DNA of 64,000 bases from CAZWEZ01 sp964632795. GTDB taxonomy: Bacteria; Pseudomonadota; Alphaproteobacteria; Rhodospirillales; 2-02-FULL-58-16. Below are positions 55,555-63,777 of this stretch, in pieces. The position numbers and the translations under genes were made by a program. How positions within the stretch are numbered: the first letter of the stretch is position 1; every line of letters begins with the position of its first letter. The stretch lies in NCBI GenBank assembly GCA_964632795.1, contig CAZWEZ010000005.1:1-64000 (forward strand), in the 5' to 3' direction. A model generated the notes under the pieces. That model saw only the letters and a program-made list of their open reading frames with translations. It was not told the DNA's origin and did no database searches.

Positions 55555-56162
55555 GCCCCGACAACCACCTGGTGGTGTTCGCCAAGACGCCCCGCCTGGG
55601 CCGGGTCAAGAGCCGGCTGGCCGCCGACGTCGGGGCTCTCGCCGCCTGGGCCTTCTACCGCCGCACCGTCGCCGCCGTCCTCGCCCGCCTGGCCGGCGAT
55701 GGCCGCTGGCGGTGCTGGCTGGCGGTGACCCCGGACCGCGACCGCCACGACGGCGCCCTGTGGCCGCCGGGGATCCGGCGCCTCGGCCAGGGGAGCGGCG
55801 ATTTGGGCCGGCGCATGGCCCGCTGCCTGGCGGCGCTGCCCCCGGGGCCGGCGGTGATCGTCGGCACCGACCTTCCCGACCTCGGCGCCGGCCACGTCGC
55901 CCGGGCCTTCCGGGCGCTGGGGCGCTTTGATGCGGTGTTCGGGCCGGCCGCCGACGGCGGCTACTGGCTGGTCGGCTTGAGGCGGCGGCCGTGCACGCCG
56001 GCGCTCTTCGAGGGTGTGCGCTGGAGCGGCCCCGACGCCCTCGCCGACACCCTCGCCAACCTCGGGGGCGGGAGAAGCGCGGCGATGCTGGAAACCCTGG
56101 AGGACATCGACGACGGCCCCGCCCTCGAGCGCTGGCGGGCCGGGCGGAGGACGGTCGGCTAG
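55551..56162 (+). CDS. TIGR04282/DUF2064-family nucleotidyltransferase-like protein
   Basis: 203 residues: VVFAKTPRLGRVKSRLAADVG is the phosphate-binding opening, VGTDLPDLGAGHV the metal-binding motif, and PAADGGYWLVGL the substrate signature of the family. Members resemble nucleotidyltransferases and occur in tandem with TIGR04283 glycosyltransferases, sometimes in arsenosugar clusters; no arsenic genes are seen here, so the product is unknown. ATG 55551 overlaps the previous stop. Confidence 0.88.
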   Translation: MSPDNHLVVFAKTPRLGRVKSRLAADVGALAAWAFYRRTVAAVLARLAGDGRWRCWLAVTPDRDRHDGALWPPGIRRLGQGSGDLGRRMARCLAALPPGPAVIVGTDLPDLGAGHVARAFRALGRFDAVFGPAADGGYWLVGLRRRPCTPALFEGVRWSGPDALADTLANLGGGRSAAMLETLEDIDDGPALERWRAGRRTVG

Positions 56163-56348
56163 CGCCCGCTTCTTCCCGCCAAGCGGTCACCCGGCAACAG
56201 GCCGCCGAACTTCGCCTCGCAACCCTTTGCAGACAATCCGATTCGACCTCCGCTCGGTCCAACCCAAAAAGTGGTATAGTTCGTGGGCACGTGTCATTCG
56301 CGCTGGATAAACGATTCCTGCAACACGCCCAGAGGAGAGGAGGGAAAA

Positions 56349-56609
56349 ATGAAAACGTTATCTCAAGTTTCGTTTTGGCTGGGAATTTTCTGTATCCCGC
56401 TTGCGTGGCTGTTTTGGTACTTCGGGACAGAAATCGAAATCATAAGACCGGTTCTTGGCGGTATTGACGATCCCGCGTTAAGAGCGGTCTTACAAGAAGC
56501 TCATGCAGAACGGTTGGGAACATGGGTAGGTATTTGGCCAGTAACTCTTCTGATATTGAGCCATATCTTTGAAATGAAAGTGCAGGAACACTCCAAGACG
56601 ACGCCTTAG
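56349..56609 (+). CDS. Small two-helix membrane protein
   Basis: 86 residues: helix 1 at about 7-26 (VSFWLGIFCIPLAWLFWYFG), a polar middle, helix 2 at about 60-73 (WVGIWPVTLLILSHI) and a charged tail. AGAGGAGGG lies before ATG 56349. Base composition is AT-richer than the preceding GC-rich pair. No family or operon partner recognised. Confidence 0.65.
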   Translation: MKTLSQVSFWLGIFCIPLAWLFWYFGTEIEIIRPVLGGIDDPALRAVLQEAHAERLGTWVGIWPVTLLILSHIFEMKVQEHSKTTP

Positions 56610-56695
56610 TGACGGGGTTTCCGGACAGCCCATTCTTGGAGAATCTCGGACTTCCGGCACTCGTCCTTAGGCCCGGTTATGGCTAAACTCGGCTG

Positions 56696-56740
56696 TTCCA
56701 GGCTACCTCGGAGTACGACCGCTCTCCTGCACCAAGCCGG
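56696..56740 (-). repeat. Dispersed repeat (CTGTAGGAAAGCGG type), copy 3, inverted
   Basis: The complement of this stretch aligns with 49772-49817 (shared CGGCTTG, AGCGGTCGT, GGTAGCCTGGAA). It lies in the gap between a small membrane protein gene and the methyltransferase gene. Confidence 0.6.
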
Positions 56741-56831
56741 CGTTCGAGCTTGAATGTCGGCTTTCTCGCCGGTTTGGTCATCTTCAGGATGGTCGGCAGT
56801 CCTGGCGGTGGTGAGGCTGTCACCGCTGGCA

Positions 56832-57629
56832 TCAACCCTGTTTCCGGAACACGAGCGTGTAGCTCATCGGCAACCGGGGGCCCTGCTTTTCCACATTCCA
56901 CCAGGCGTTGGAAATGTGATCGGGCAGTTCTTCGAAGTACTCCACGGCCATCCCCGAGCGGATGCCGGCCATGATGATCTCCGACATCGGATGGAGAAAA
57001 GATGTGGCCGGCTTGGCGTCATAGGGTTCGCCGCCATAGTAATCCAACCCCTTCTTTTCCACATAAGGCTCCTTGTCGAAATAGGACAGCTCCCAATCCA
57101 CGGGGTCGTCCGCTCCACCGGGCGACATCATCTCGAGAACGGGGTGCTGCTCGTAAATAAAAACAGCGCCGCCGGGGCGAACGAGACGGGTAGTGGAATC
57201 GAAGAATCCCTGCAGGTCCGGCATCCAGCCCAGAACACCGATGGTAATGGTTACCACATCGAAACAGCCGTGGTAGCGCGGGTCGATGCGATAAATGTCG
57301 GTGCGGATGAATTCGCAATCGGCATCCGCCGCCCGGGCCAGTTCACGGGCCTGTTCGACAAATCCCCGAGCCCCGTCGAAGCCGACGCAGCGGGCGGCCC
57401 CCATGCGTTTCACGCAAATGAGTTCCCGCCCGTTATTGCAGCACACTTGCGCCACATCCTTATCGCGGATGCCGATTGCCTCGAGGCGGGCGGTTTCAAT
57501 GTCATTGAGCAACGAGAAACCCGGATCGCGGAAGGATGCGAGCAGGTTTTGCTGATTGTGCGCCCCATGACGCGGCGCCACTTCTTCCCAGGCTTCGCGG
57601 TTCGCTTCGGTAATTTCCCTGGTCCCCAT
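56832..57629 (-). CDS. SAM-dependent methyltransferase (class I)
   Basis: 265 residues. The SAM-binding region is VAQVCCNNGRELICVKRMGAA (motif I, in the form C-N-N-G-R-E-L in place of G-x-G-x-G) followed by GFDGARGFVEQA and the motif IV-like FDVVTITIGVLGW. The alternate motif I is typical of a bacterial subgroup. ATG 57629, directly after GGGAGAGGGAG, is the start; an apparent extension to 57812 runs through the 41-bp repeat. Substrate unknown. Confidence 0.88.
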   Translation of the reverse strand: MGTREITEANREAWEEVAPRHGAHNQQNLLASFRDPGFSLLNDIETARLEAIGIRDKDVAQVCCNNGRELICVKRMGAARCVGFDGARGFVEQARELARAADADCEFIRTDIYRIDPRYHGCFDVVTITIGVLGWMPDLQGFFDSTTRLVRPGGAVFIYEQHPVLEMMSPGGADDPVDWELSYFDKEPYVEKKGLDYYGGEPYDAKPATSFLHPMSEIIMAGIRSGMAVEYFEELPDHISNAWWNVEKQGPRLPMSYTLVFRKQG

Positions 57630-57641
57630 CTCCCTCTCCCG

Positions 57642-57682
57642 ACTTATACCAAGGGGCACTGATAATGACCCATAGAGACGGC
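57642..57682 (-). repeat. 41-bp dispersed repeat, copy 2
   Basis: Exact inverted copy of 52-92. It lies 12 bp upstream of the methyltransferase start, in the same relation to a gene start as copy 1 has to pheS. Confidence 0.85.
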
Positions 57683-57763
57683 AACATGCACTACAAGTGC
57701 CAGTGATAGGCCCCCGGCGGCGCCCTCTCGTAGCGTTTCGTGGAGAAAGTTTAGCGGCCGCTA

Positions 57764-58300
57764 TCAGCCCAGGTGCTCCCTGAGGCGGGGCATCAGTTCG
57801 ACGAAGTTGCACGGCCTGTGGCGGCTGTCGAGCTGGTGGACCAGGATATCGTCCCAGGCGTCCTTGCAGGCCCCGGTGGAGCCGGGAATCCCGAACAGGT
57901 AGGTGCCCTCGGCGACCCCGGCGGTGGCCCGGGACTGGATCGCCGCGGTCTTGATCTTGTCGTAGCTGAGCATCCGGAACAGCTCGCCGAAACCTGGGAT
58001 CTCCTTGTCGTAGACCTCCTGGAAGGCTTCGGGCGTGATGTCGCGCCCGGTGATCCCGGTGCCCCCGGTGGCGATCACCGCATCGACCCCCGGATCGGCG
58101 ATCCAGCCCTTCAAGGCGGCGACGATGAGGTCCTTGTCGTCGCTCACGATCCGCCGGTCGGCGACCTTGTGGCCGGCCCCCTCGATGCGATCGACCAGGG
58201 TCTGGCCCGAGGTGTCGGTCTCCAGCGTGCGGCTGTCGGAGACCGTCAGCACCGCGATGTTGACGGGAAGAAACGCGCGTTCACCTTCGATCTTGCTCAT
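57764..58300 (-). CDS. moaB: Molybdenum cofactor biosynthesis protein MoaB
   Basis: 178 residues, MogA/MoaB fold that adenylates molybdopterin. Motifs: AVLTVSDSRTLETDTSG, VIATGGTGITGRDITPEA and FGIPGSTGACKDAW. Its first 20 bp overlap the end of the lytic transglycosylase gene. It is the only cofactor gene in the window and may serve molybdo- or tungsto-enzymes including the AOR at 3664. Confidence 0.94.
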   Translation of the reverse strand: MSKIEGERAFLPVNIAVLTVSDSRTLETDTSGQTLVDRIEGAGHKVADRRIVSDDKDLIVAALKGWIADPGVDAVIATGGTGITGRDITPEAFQEVYDKEIPGFGELFRMLSYDKIKTAAIQSRATAGVAEGTYLFGIPGSTGACKDAWDDILVHQLDSRHRPCNFVELMPRLREHLG

Positions 58301-60110
58301 CTTGCGCCACCATCATCGGTTCGCGATCCAATGGTATATAGGTCGGCCAGTCGCCGGCGGCAATGGCGTCCAGTGACGGCGCCGGCTGACCCAGGCGGTT
58401 GCGGTAGATCCAAAGGTTGGTCAACACCCGCTCGATGAAGATGCGGGTCTCGCGCGTGGGCAGGCTCTCGATGAAGAACAGCGGATCGTCCATGTGCTTG
58501 ATCTCGCGCCGCCACTTGTTGAGGTTGCCGGGGCCGCCGTTCCAGGCCGCGGCGAGCAGGAACAAATCGCCCCTGATCTTTTTGTCGGCGAGCAGCATCG
58601 AGACGTACTTCTGGCCCAGGCCGAGGTTGACCACGGGTTCGAACAGGGTCCGCCGCTTGGTGGTCCTGAGCCGCTTGTCGCGGGCGACGAAGCTGGCGGT
58701 GCGCGGCATCAGCTGCATCAGGCCGCTGGCCCCGGCGTAGCTCTTGGCCTTGGGGTTGAAGCGGGATTCCTGACGGACCAGCGCGTAGATCAGCGCCCGG
58801 TCGATTCGGAACCCGCCGTCGGGGCGCCACCCCGGGACCGGGTAGGCGGCGCCGTCGTAACCGCCGCCGTCGGGGAACAGGCGCTCGTTGAGGCGCACCG
58901 CCAGGGCCGGCATGTCGGCGCGGCTGGCCAGGGCCAGGACGCCGCGTATCAACGCCGGGCCGCCCGAGGCGGCCACGGCGCGCAGTTCCCGTTCGGCCCG
59001 CCGGTCGCGGCCGACGCGGATCAGGGCCAGCGCGCGGCGCCCTTCCGGGACCGCCTCCAGAGCCTCCACCGCCGCCGTCGCCAGCTCGGGCGTCGCCCAG
59101 TCGAACCTGGTCGGCAAGGCCAGCAGGCGGCGCGCCAGCAGACCGTAGAAGGTGCGCGGATGGGCCGCCGCCTTGGCCAGCAGGGGGGTGACCCTGGCCG
59201 GCCGGCGGTCGACCAGATGGCTGCGCGCCGCCCAGAAGGCGGCCGCCGAGATCAGCCACGGCGAGTTGGCCTCGCTCGCCACCGCCTCGAAGTGGCGCCC
59301 GGCATCGGCGAAGCGGCCCAGCCGCCAGGCCGCCAGGCCCGCCGTCCAGTTGGCCTCGGGGACAAAGGTTCCCGAACGCCCGGCCGCCCGCCCGGCCCAT
59401 TGCAGCGCCCATTCGTCGCGCCCGGCGGCGAAGTAGCCGGCGCCGAGCCCGGCCTGGGCGCTGTCGTATTCGAAAGCGGTGAACAGGTGCTTGACCTTGT
59501 CCTCGCGCAACAGCTTCTTGACCGCCAGGGTCCAGCCTTTCCTCAGGTACCAGCGGATCTTCCGCTGGTAGGCGCGGACCTGCAGGCGTTCATCCTTGGA
59601 GCGGCGCTTGGTCGCCGGCATTGCCGGACCCCGCTTGGCGGCCTCGGCGACGACGGCGGCCGGGCGCCGGGAGAGCGGCGGTTGGGGGGCCTTCCAGTTC
59701 TCGGGCCGGCGGCGAAGGGCCAGCTTGTAGATGCGCCGGGCGTCGGGATGGTCGGCATACAGCGCCATCCAGTCCTTCAGCTCCTTGTAGCGGGAGCGGT
59801 ACTTGGTCGGATGCAGGTAGCGCTGGGCCATCACGTGGCCCATAAGAAGGCGGTCGGCGAGTCGGGCGATGAGGCGGTCGGCGGCCTTCCAGTCGCCGTC
59901 TTCCTGGACCTCGAAAATCCGCCGGTAAAGGTCGGCGTCGTCATCGCCGAGGACCCGGGGCAGGACCGCCGCCGCCGCGGGGTCGTCGCCGCCGGGCTCC
60001 AGCAACGCCGTCTCGACGGCATCCGGCACCCGATCGTCGGCCGTCGCCGGCCACCAAACGAGGCCGGAAAAAGCCAACAAGCAAATAATGGAGCGGGAGA
60101 ATGAGGTCAT
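58281..60110 (-). CDS. slt: Soluble lytic murein transglycosylase
   Basis: 609 residues: signal peptide (1-24), a long helical superhelix region (about 25-430), and a C-terminal SLT catalytic domain (about 440-585) with the catalytic Glu in ALVRQESRFNPKAKSYAGA, then GLMQLMPRTA and AAWNGGPGNLNKW. Cleaves peptidoglycan in the periplasm to anhydromuropeptides. Followed, with a 20-bp overlap, by moaB. Confidence 0.94.
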   Translation of the reverse strand: MTSFSRSIICLLAFSGLVWWPATADDRVPDAVETALLEPGGDDPAAAAVLPRVLGDDDADLYRRIFEVQEDGDWKAADRLIARLADRLLMGHVMAQRYLHPTKYRSRYKELKDWMALYADHPDARRIYKLALRRRPENWKAPQPPLSRRPAAVVAEAAKRGPAMPATKRRSKDERLQVRAYQRKIRWYLRKGWTLAVKKLLREDKVKHLFTAFEYDSAQAGLGAGYFAAGRDEWALQWAGRAAGRSGTFVPEANWTAGLAAWRLGRFADAGRHFEAVASEANSPWLISAAAFWAARSHLVDRRPARVTPLLAKAAAHPRTFYGLLARRLLALPTRFDWATPELATAAVEALEAVPEGRRALALIRVGRDRRAERELRAVAASGGPALIRGVLALASRADMPALAVRLNERLFPDGGGYDGAAYPVPGWRPDGGFRIDRALIYALVRQESRFNPKAKSYAGASGLMQLMPRTASFVARDKRLRTTKRRTLFEPVVNLGLGQKYVSMLLADKKIRGDLFLLAAAWNGGPGNLNKWRREIKHMDDPLFFIESLPTRETRIFIERVLTNLWIYRNRLGQPAPSLDAIAAGDWPTYIPLDREPMMVAQDEQDRR

Positions 60111-60280
60111 ATGAATAAACGAACTCTTGAGCCAACTAACGATCCGTAATCTCTATAAAGCACCTCCACGGGGAGGACAACCGTTTGGGCGGCTACAAAT
60201 TCACACATTTTGTGGAATAGATCAATATCATATCTATATTTGGTGAATGCATGGAGTCGCCCGCCGTTTTCCGGTCTCCC

Positions 60281-60760
60281 TCAGGGAGCCGCGCGGCAGG
60301 CGATCAGGTTGACCGCGGACATGCTCATCGCCACCACGCGGTCCTGGTTCAGGACCTCGATCAGGGAGCGCACCACGCCGCGGTCCGGCTTGGAGGCCGA
60401 ACGCCTGGCCTCGAGGATCGTGACCCGCACCGACAGGGTGTCGCCGGGGCGCACCGGAGCCCGCCAGCGCAGCTCGTCGATCCCCGGCGAACCCAGGCTC
60501 GAGGCGTTCGACAGGTAGTGGCGGACGTACAGCCGCATGGTCATGGCGGCGGTATGCCAGCCGCTGGCGATGAGGCCGCCGAAGGCCCCGGCGCGGGCCT
60601 TTTCGGGGTCGGTGTGCATGTCCTGGGGGTCGTAGCGGCGCGCGAAGTCGAGGACCTCGGCCTCCTCGACGACGAGCGAGCCAAGCTCGTGGACGTCTCC
60701 CGTCACGTAGTCCTCGAAATAACGATCCGCATCGGGTGCGGTGAACGGCTGCCTGCTCAA
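60281..60760 (-). CDS. MaoC-type (R)-specific hydratase/dehydratase
   Basis: About 159 residues, single hot-dog fold. The hydratase motif is visible as YDPQDMHTDPEKARAGAFGG, with the catalytic Asp and His. Substrates in the family are enoyl-CoA thioesters, linked to PHA or acyl-CoA metabolism. Start uncertain: TTG 60760 has GGACGAGG upstream; the frame remains open to a TTG at 60823, adding 21 low-complexity residues. An IS element inserted about 80 bp upstream may have displaced its promoter. Confidence 0.8.
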   Translation of the reverse strand: MSRQPFTAPDADRYFEDYVTGDVHELGSLVVEEAEVLDFARRYDPQDMHTDPEKARAGAFGGLIASGWHTAAMTMRLYVRHYLSNASSLGSPGIDELRWRAPVRPGDTLSVRVTILEARRSASKPDRGVVRSLIEVLNQDRVVAMSMSAVNLIACRAAP

Positions 60761-60830
60761 GGTGCGCCTCGTCCCTTCGGTTTCACGGACAGCTCCCTTG
60801 CCACCGGCCCGACCCGCTGTCAAGCCCGGC

Positions 60831-60838
60831 GAAAATTA
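60831..60838 (+). repeat. Target-site duplication, left
   Basis: GAAAATTA, identical to 63719-63726 and abutting the outer end of the inverted repeat of the IS1-like element. Confidence 0.85.
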
Positions 60839-60847
60839 GGCACTGTC

Positions 60848-61732
60848 TCACTTTGAAATTCTTTTGTAAGGCCCGCGTTTCCTGGGCTCCGGGGCATCAT
60901 CATCGACCAGCTTCACGATGTCCTCCATTGACCACAACGTGCTCGTGATGCCAGCCGCCATCGCGGGGGAAGTCTTAACGGCGCTGTTGATCCTAGCAAA
61001 GTTGTACCAGACCGTATAGAGCGCCACCATGTGACAGTGGTTCTCAAATTTCTTGCTGTGGGCATTGGTCAGCCGCGTGAAGCGGCGCATGTGCATCCGC
61101 ATTGAGAGGTTCTGGCGCTCGACGTAAGACGTTGAAACGTGCTTAGGGTCGGGCTTCCCCTCAAACCGTTCCTTGCGGGCTCCTACACACCTACCAGAGC
61201 TATAGCGGGCTTCCGGGGTGCTAGATTTATGGGCAACCCCATACAGCTTGATAAGCTGGGCAAAATCAACGTCGGCCCCAAATGCCCCTTCAACAGCGTC
61301 CAGGTAGGGGTTATGGCCATCGGTCGTAAGCTGGACCCGGTTGGCAAGCCTTGAAGCCACGTCCTGCATGAACTCGTTTGCGTACTCGGCATCCCGACCG
61401 CCGACCAGCCAGCCGACGATCAGCTTGCTATCGGCATCTAAGGCCGTCCAGGTCCACACGTCGCCAGCGCCGTCAGGAGCCTTCTTTGCAGTCGGGACGT
61501 TCTTGGCCTTGGCGTAACAGAAGCTCCAAATTTCGTCGCACTGGACGCGCTGCGCTCTGACCCCGCGCACATTGTCGTCATGGAACCGCGCACAGACCAG
61601 CCCGGCATCCACCAGCAGCTTTGTCACGGTGTTGATCGACACGTCCACCACGCGGCTGATAGATCGCATAGAAGACCCCTCGCAGAGCATGGAGAGGATT
61701 TGGACGCGCTTCTCGGGGGGCAATTTGTTCAT
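60848..61732 (-). CDS. IS1-family-like DDE transposase
   Basis: 294 residues in one frame: N-terminal HTH (RVQILSMLCEGSSMRSISRV), catalytic Asp in QCDEIWSFCYAK, second Asp in LTTDGHNPYLDAV, and Glu in SYVERQNLSMRMHMRRFTRLTNAHSKK split around the VERQN motif. Ends in a basic tail (RKRGPYKRISK). Unlike Escherichia IS1 no frameshift is needed. Its TGA lies inside the left terminal repeat. ATG 61732 begins MNKLPPEKRVQIL; an upstream ATG at 61789 is less likely. Confidence 0.9.
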   Translation of the reverse strand: MNKLPPEKRVQILSMLCEGSSMRSISRVVDVSINTVTKLLVDAGLVCARFHDDNVRGVRAQRVQCDEIWSFCYAKAKNVPTAKKAPDGAGDVWTWTALDADSKLIVGWLVGGRDAEYANEFMQDVASRLANRVQLTTDGHNPYLDAVEGAFGADVDFAQLIKLYGVAHKSSTPEARYSSGRCVGARKERFEGKPDPKHVSTSYVERQNLSMRMHMRRFTRLTNAHSKKFENHCHMVALYTVWYNFARINSAVKTSPAMAAGITSTLWSMEDIVKLVDDDAPEPRKRGPYKRISK

Positions 61733-61892
61733 GCCCACATTATATGAACTTATATGCTTGGCGTCAAGTAGTTTTTTCAGTTCACGCAAGCGCCGGGCAT
61801 GGGCCAGCCATCATATTTTATAAAATGGCTTGCTATTTTGTGATTGTAGCGCGTATTTTGTGGATGTGATTAGGTGAAACACGGGCCATAAA

Positions 61893-63128
61893 ATGGCAAG
61901 ACCGAAAGACGATGAAGGTTGGTTGGCGCTTCGACATGAGGTTAACGAGGCGTTCAGCCCGGGTTCTCCTATTAGGGCACTCACGGAATTGGCGGGGCGC
62001 ACAGAACAACGTCAGCGTCTCTGCGATATCATGCTCAGAGCGGGCGAGCATGCAATAATTTTCGGAGAGCGTGGCGTAGGCAAAACCTCACTTGCCCGAA
62101 CATTTCACGCGATCCTAAATACGGACACGCGTCAAGTTCAAGAATGTCCCATCAATTGCGTGGAAGCGGATACATATACAGCTCTTTGGCGGAGAGTTTT
62201 CAAGAGGCTTGGCTATAAAGGAGATAACGCCAGCATCGACCAGCATTACAATGAGGAAATTACACCAGATGACGTTCTTTTAGAACTTGACCGCTTTTCT
62301 TTGAATGACATGCCTATTATAATATTTGATGAATTTGATCGTCTTTCTGCTGAAGAAGCAAAGAACTTAATGACTGACACAGTTAAGTTGTTATCAGACG
62401 ATCGATCCCACGCAAAACTCTTATTTGTTGGCATTGCCGATGATGTTAGTGAACTTATCAGCCGGCATAGATCTCTTTCGAGAAACCTGAAACAAGTTCA
62501 TATGCCGCGACTAAGTCTTAACGAAGCGGAAGGAATAGTTAGAATAAGATTAAAAAAATGTGGGATGAGTATTGAAGATGACGCTTCTTTCCAGATTGCC
62601 TTTCTGTCACGCGGGCTTCCCTACTTTTCTCACTTAGTTGGGCAGTATGCTGCGTTGAGCGCGATCAACAATTTGCACATGAATGTTACCGAGGCCGATG
62701 TTTTTACTGGCTTGGAGACGGCATTACAAGATGTGGATCAAACAATTACAGAAGCCTATTTGAAGGCGGTTGTTAGTCAACGCCCGGATGAAACCCTCTA
62801 TGAACCGGTTCTAATAGCTTGTGCGCTCGCTGATCCAGACGAATTGGGCAGATTCCAGCAGACCGCAGTAACCGATCCATTGTCCGAAATAATCCCAAGG
62901 ACCCCCCTCTACACACCAAGCACGTTCGCATTTCACATGAACAAGTTTTGCGACAACAAGCGCGGCCAAATTCTTACAAAAACTGGGGAAGCGAGAAACT
63001 ATAGATATTATTTTACTGATCCAATGATGCAGCCTTATATAATACTGCGCGCGCTGGAAGCGAAAAGAATAAGCAATGAGATGCTTGAGCGGTTTATTGC
63101 TCGGCGTCAACGGCGGCTTTCCATCTAG
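61893..63128 (+). CDS. AAA+ ATPase carried by the IS1-like element
   Basis: 411 residues. Walker A FGERGVGKTSLA (57-68), Walker B IIIFDEFDR (142-150), sensor-1-like LLFVGIADDV (about 174-183), an Arg-finger candidate in SRHRSLSRNL, and a C-terminal winged-helix-like part. The arrangement is ORC/Cdc6- or TniB/IstB-like, the type that loads or targets DNA-acting partners. AT-rich like the HD/GHKL gene and unlike the chromosome. It is divergent from the transposase across 160 bp. It could be a transposition regulator or target selector, or a passenger defence ATPase; the sequence does not decide. Confidence 0.8.
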   Translation: MARPKDDEGWLALRHEVNEAFSPGSPIRALTELAGRTEQRQRLCDIMLRAGEHAIIFGERGVGKTSLARTFHAILNTDTRQVQECPINCVEADTYTALWRRVFKRLGYKGDNASIDQHYNEEITPDDVLLELDRFSLNDMPIIIFDEFDRLSAEEAKNLMTDTVKLLSDDRSHAKLLFVGIADDVSELISRHRSLSRNLKQVHMPRLSLNEAEGIVRIRLKKCGMSIEDDASFQIAFLSRGLPYFSHLVGQYAALSAINNLHMNVTEADVFTGLETALQDVDQTITEAYLKAVVSQRPDETLYEPVLIACALADPDELGRFQQTAVTDPLSEIIPRTPLYTPSTFAFHMNKFCDNKRGQILTKTGEARNYRYYFTDPMMQPYIILRALEAKRISNEMLERFIARRQRRLSI

Positions 63129-63342
63129 CTCTTGCCGCCTTTCTCGCAATTTCTCGCCGCCTCTGCGGGCTAAGTTTTTCGGCACGCGCCGCGCCTCCCT
63201 TCCGGCCAAGCGCCTGGGCGGCCTTGTTCTTGCCGTCGTCGGTGTATTCTTCCTCGGCCTCGCCCGTCGCGATCTTCATCACCTTGACGGCGGCGCCGAT
63301 CACGTCAGCGGGGCGCTTCTCTCCTTTAGGGCCTCTAGGCAT
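63094..63342 (-). CDS. Small basic Gly/Ala/Arg-rich protein in the IS1-like element
   Basis: 82 residues: MPRGPKGEKRPADVIGAAVK, an acidic turn (ATGEAEEEYTDDGKN), then AAQALGRKGGAARAEKLSPQ and RRREIARKAARARW. The second half is a KGG-type helix-turn motif seen in small nucleic-acid-binding or stress proteins and often found as an IS passenger. It overlaps the 3' end of the convergent ATPase gene by 35 bp and the upstream membrane-protein gene by 8 bp. Confidence 0.75.
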   Translation of the reverse strand: MPRGPKGEKRPADVIGAAVKVMKIATGEAEEEYTDDGKNKAAQALGRKGGAARAEKLSPQRRREIARKAARARWKAAVDAEQ

Positions 63343-63622
63343 CCTTGTTACCAGCCTTCCGTTCGTCATACTTCCCAATGTTGGAGAACACATAACCGAC
63401 TAGTGCGCCTAACAGAGCCCCAATCGCACTACTCTCCAACAGTCCTTCGAGACCCAAGATTAGCACCAGGGCCGGTATGGTCCCCATGGCCAAGAACTGG
63501 ATAGACCTTACGCCTGGGCTCCTGTCCCGCACTATGCGGTGGATCATGATTAACAGGACTGTAAGAGGTATAGTCGCTACCGCAATGATCTCAATCCACA
63601 GTCGCGCTTCGAGCTGTTCCAT
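63335..63622 (-). CDS. Small membrane protein in the IS1-like element
   Basis: 95 residues: MEQLEARLWIEIIAVATIPL opens helix 1 (about 10-28), helix 2 at about 42-62 (FLAMGTIPALVLILGLEGLL), helix 3 at about 67-82, then a charged tail DERKAGNKDA. ATG 63622 is chosen over 63688, which runs into the element end. It overlaps the KGG-protein gene by 8 bp, so the two are probably cotranscribed. No family recognised. Confidence 0.65.
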   Translation of the reverse strand: MEQLEARLWIEIIAVATIPLTVLLIMIHRIVRDRSPGVRSIQFLAMGTIPALVLILGLEGLLESSAIGALLGALVGYVFSNIGKYDERKAGNKDA

Positions 63623-63718
63623 GTCTCGGATTCCTGTGCTTTCCGCTAAGCATACAGGATGTAGAGAGGTTCCGCCACCATCTGTCAAGGGGCTGAGATT
63701 TCAAACTGAGACACTACC

Positions 63719-63726
63719 GAAAATTA
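63719..63726 (+). repeat. Target-site duplication, right
   Basis: GAAAATTA, identical to 60831-60838, at the outer edge of the right terminal repeat. Confidence 0.85.
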
Positions 63727-63777
63727 CAGCGCAAGAAGCGGAGTGCGCGGGCCGCGAGACTGTTCTAGATTCGATTC

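Larger units (their letters stand above)
60839..63718. mobile_element. IS1-family-like element (2880 bp) with passenger genes
   Basis: Left end GGCACTGTCTCACTTTGAAA (60839 on) and the complement of the right end, GGTAGTGTCTCAGTTTGAAA (63718 inward), agree at 18 of the first 21 positions. Exact 8-bp duplications of GAAAATTA flank it, as expected for IS1-type transposition (8-9 bp, ends GGnnnTG). It holds a DDE transposase gene (minus), an AAA+ ATPase gene (plus) and two small minus-strand genes. Classical IS1 is under 800 bp, so this is an expanded form. The uninterrupted site between the MaoC-type gene and ada would contain one GAAAATTA. Confidence 0.9.

Noticed and set aside
57630..57812. 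N-terminal extension of the methyltransferase to 57812
   Set aside because: It passes through the 41-bp repeat and lacks family similarity. ATG 57629 has an excellent ribosome-binding site.
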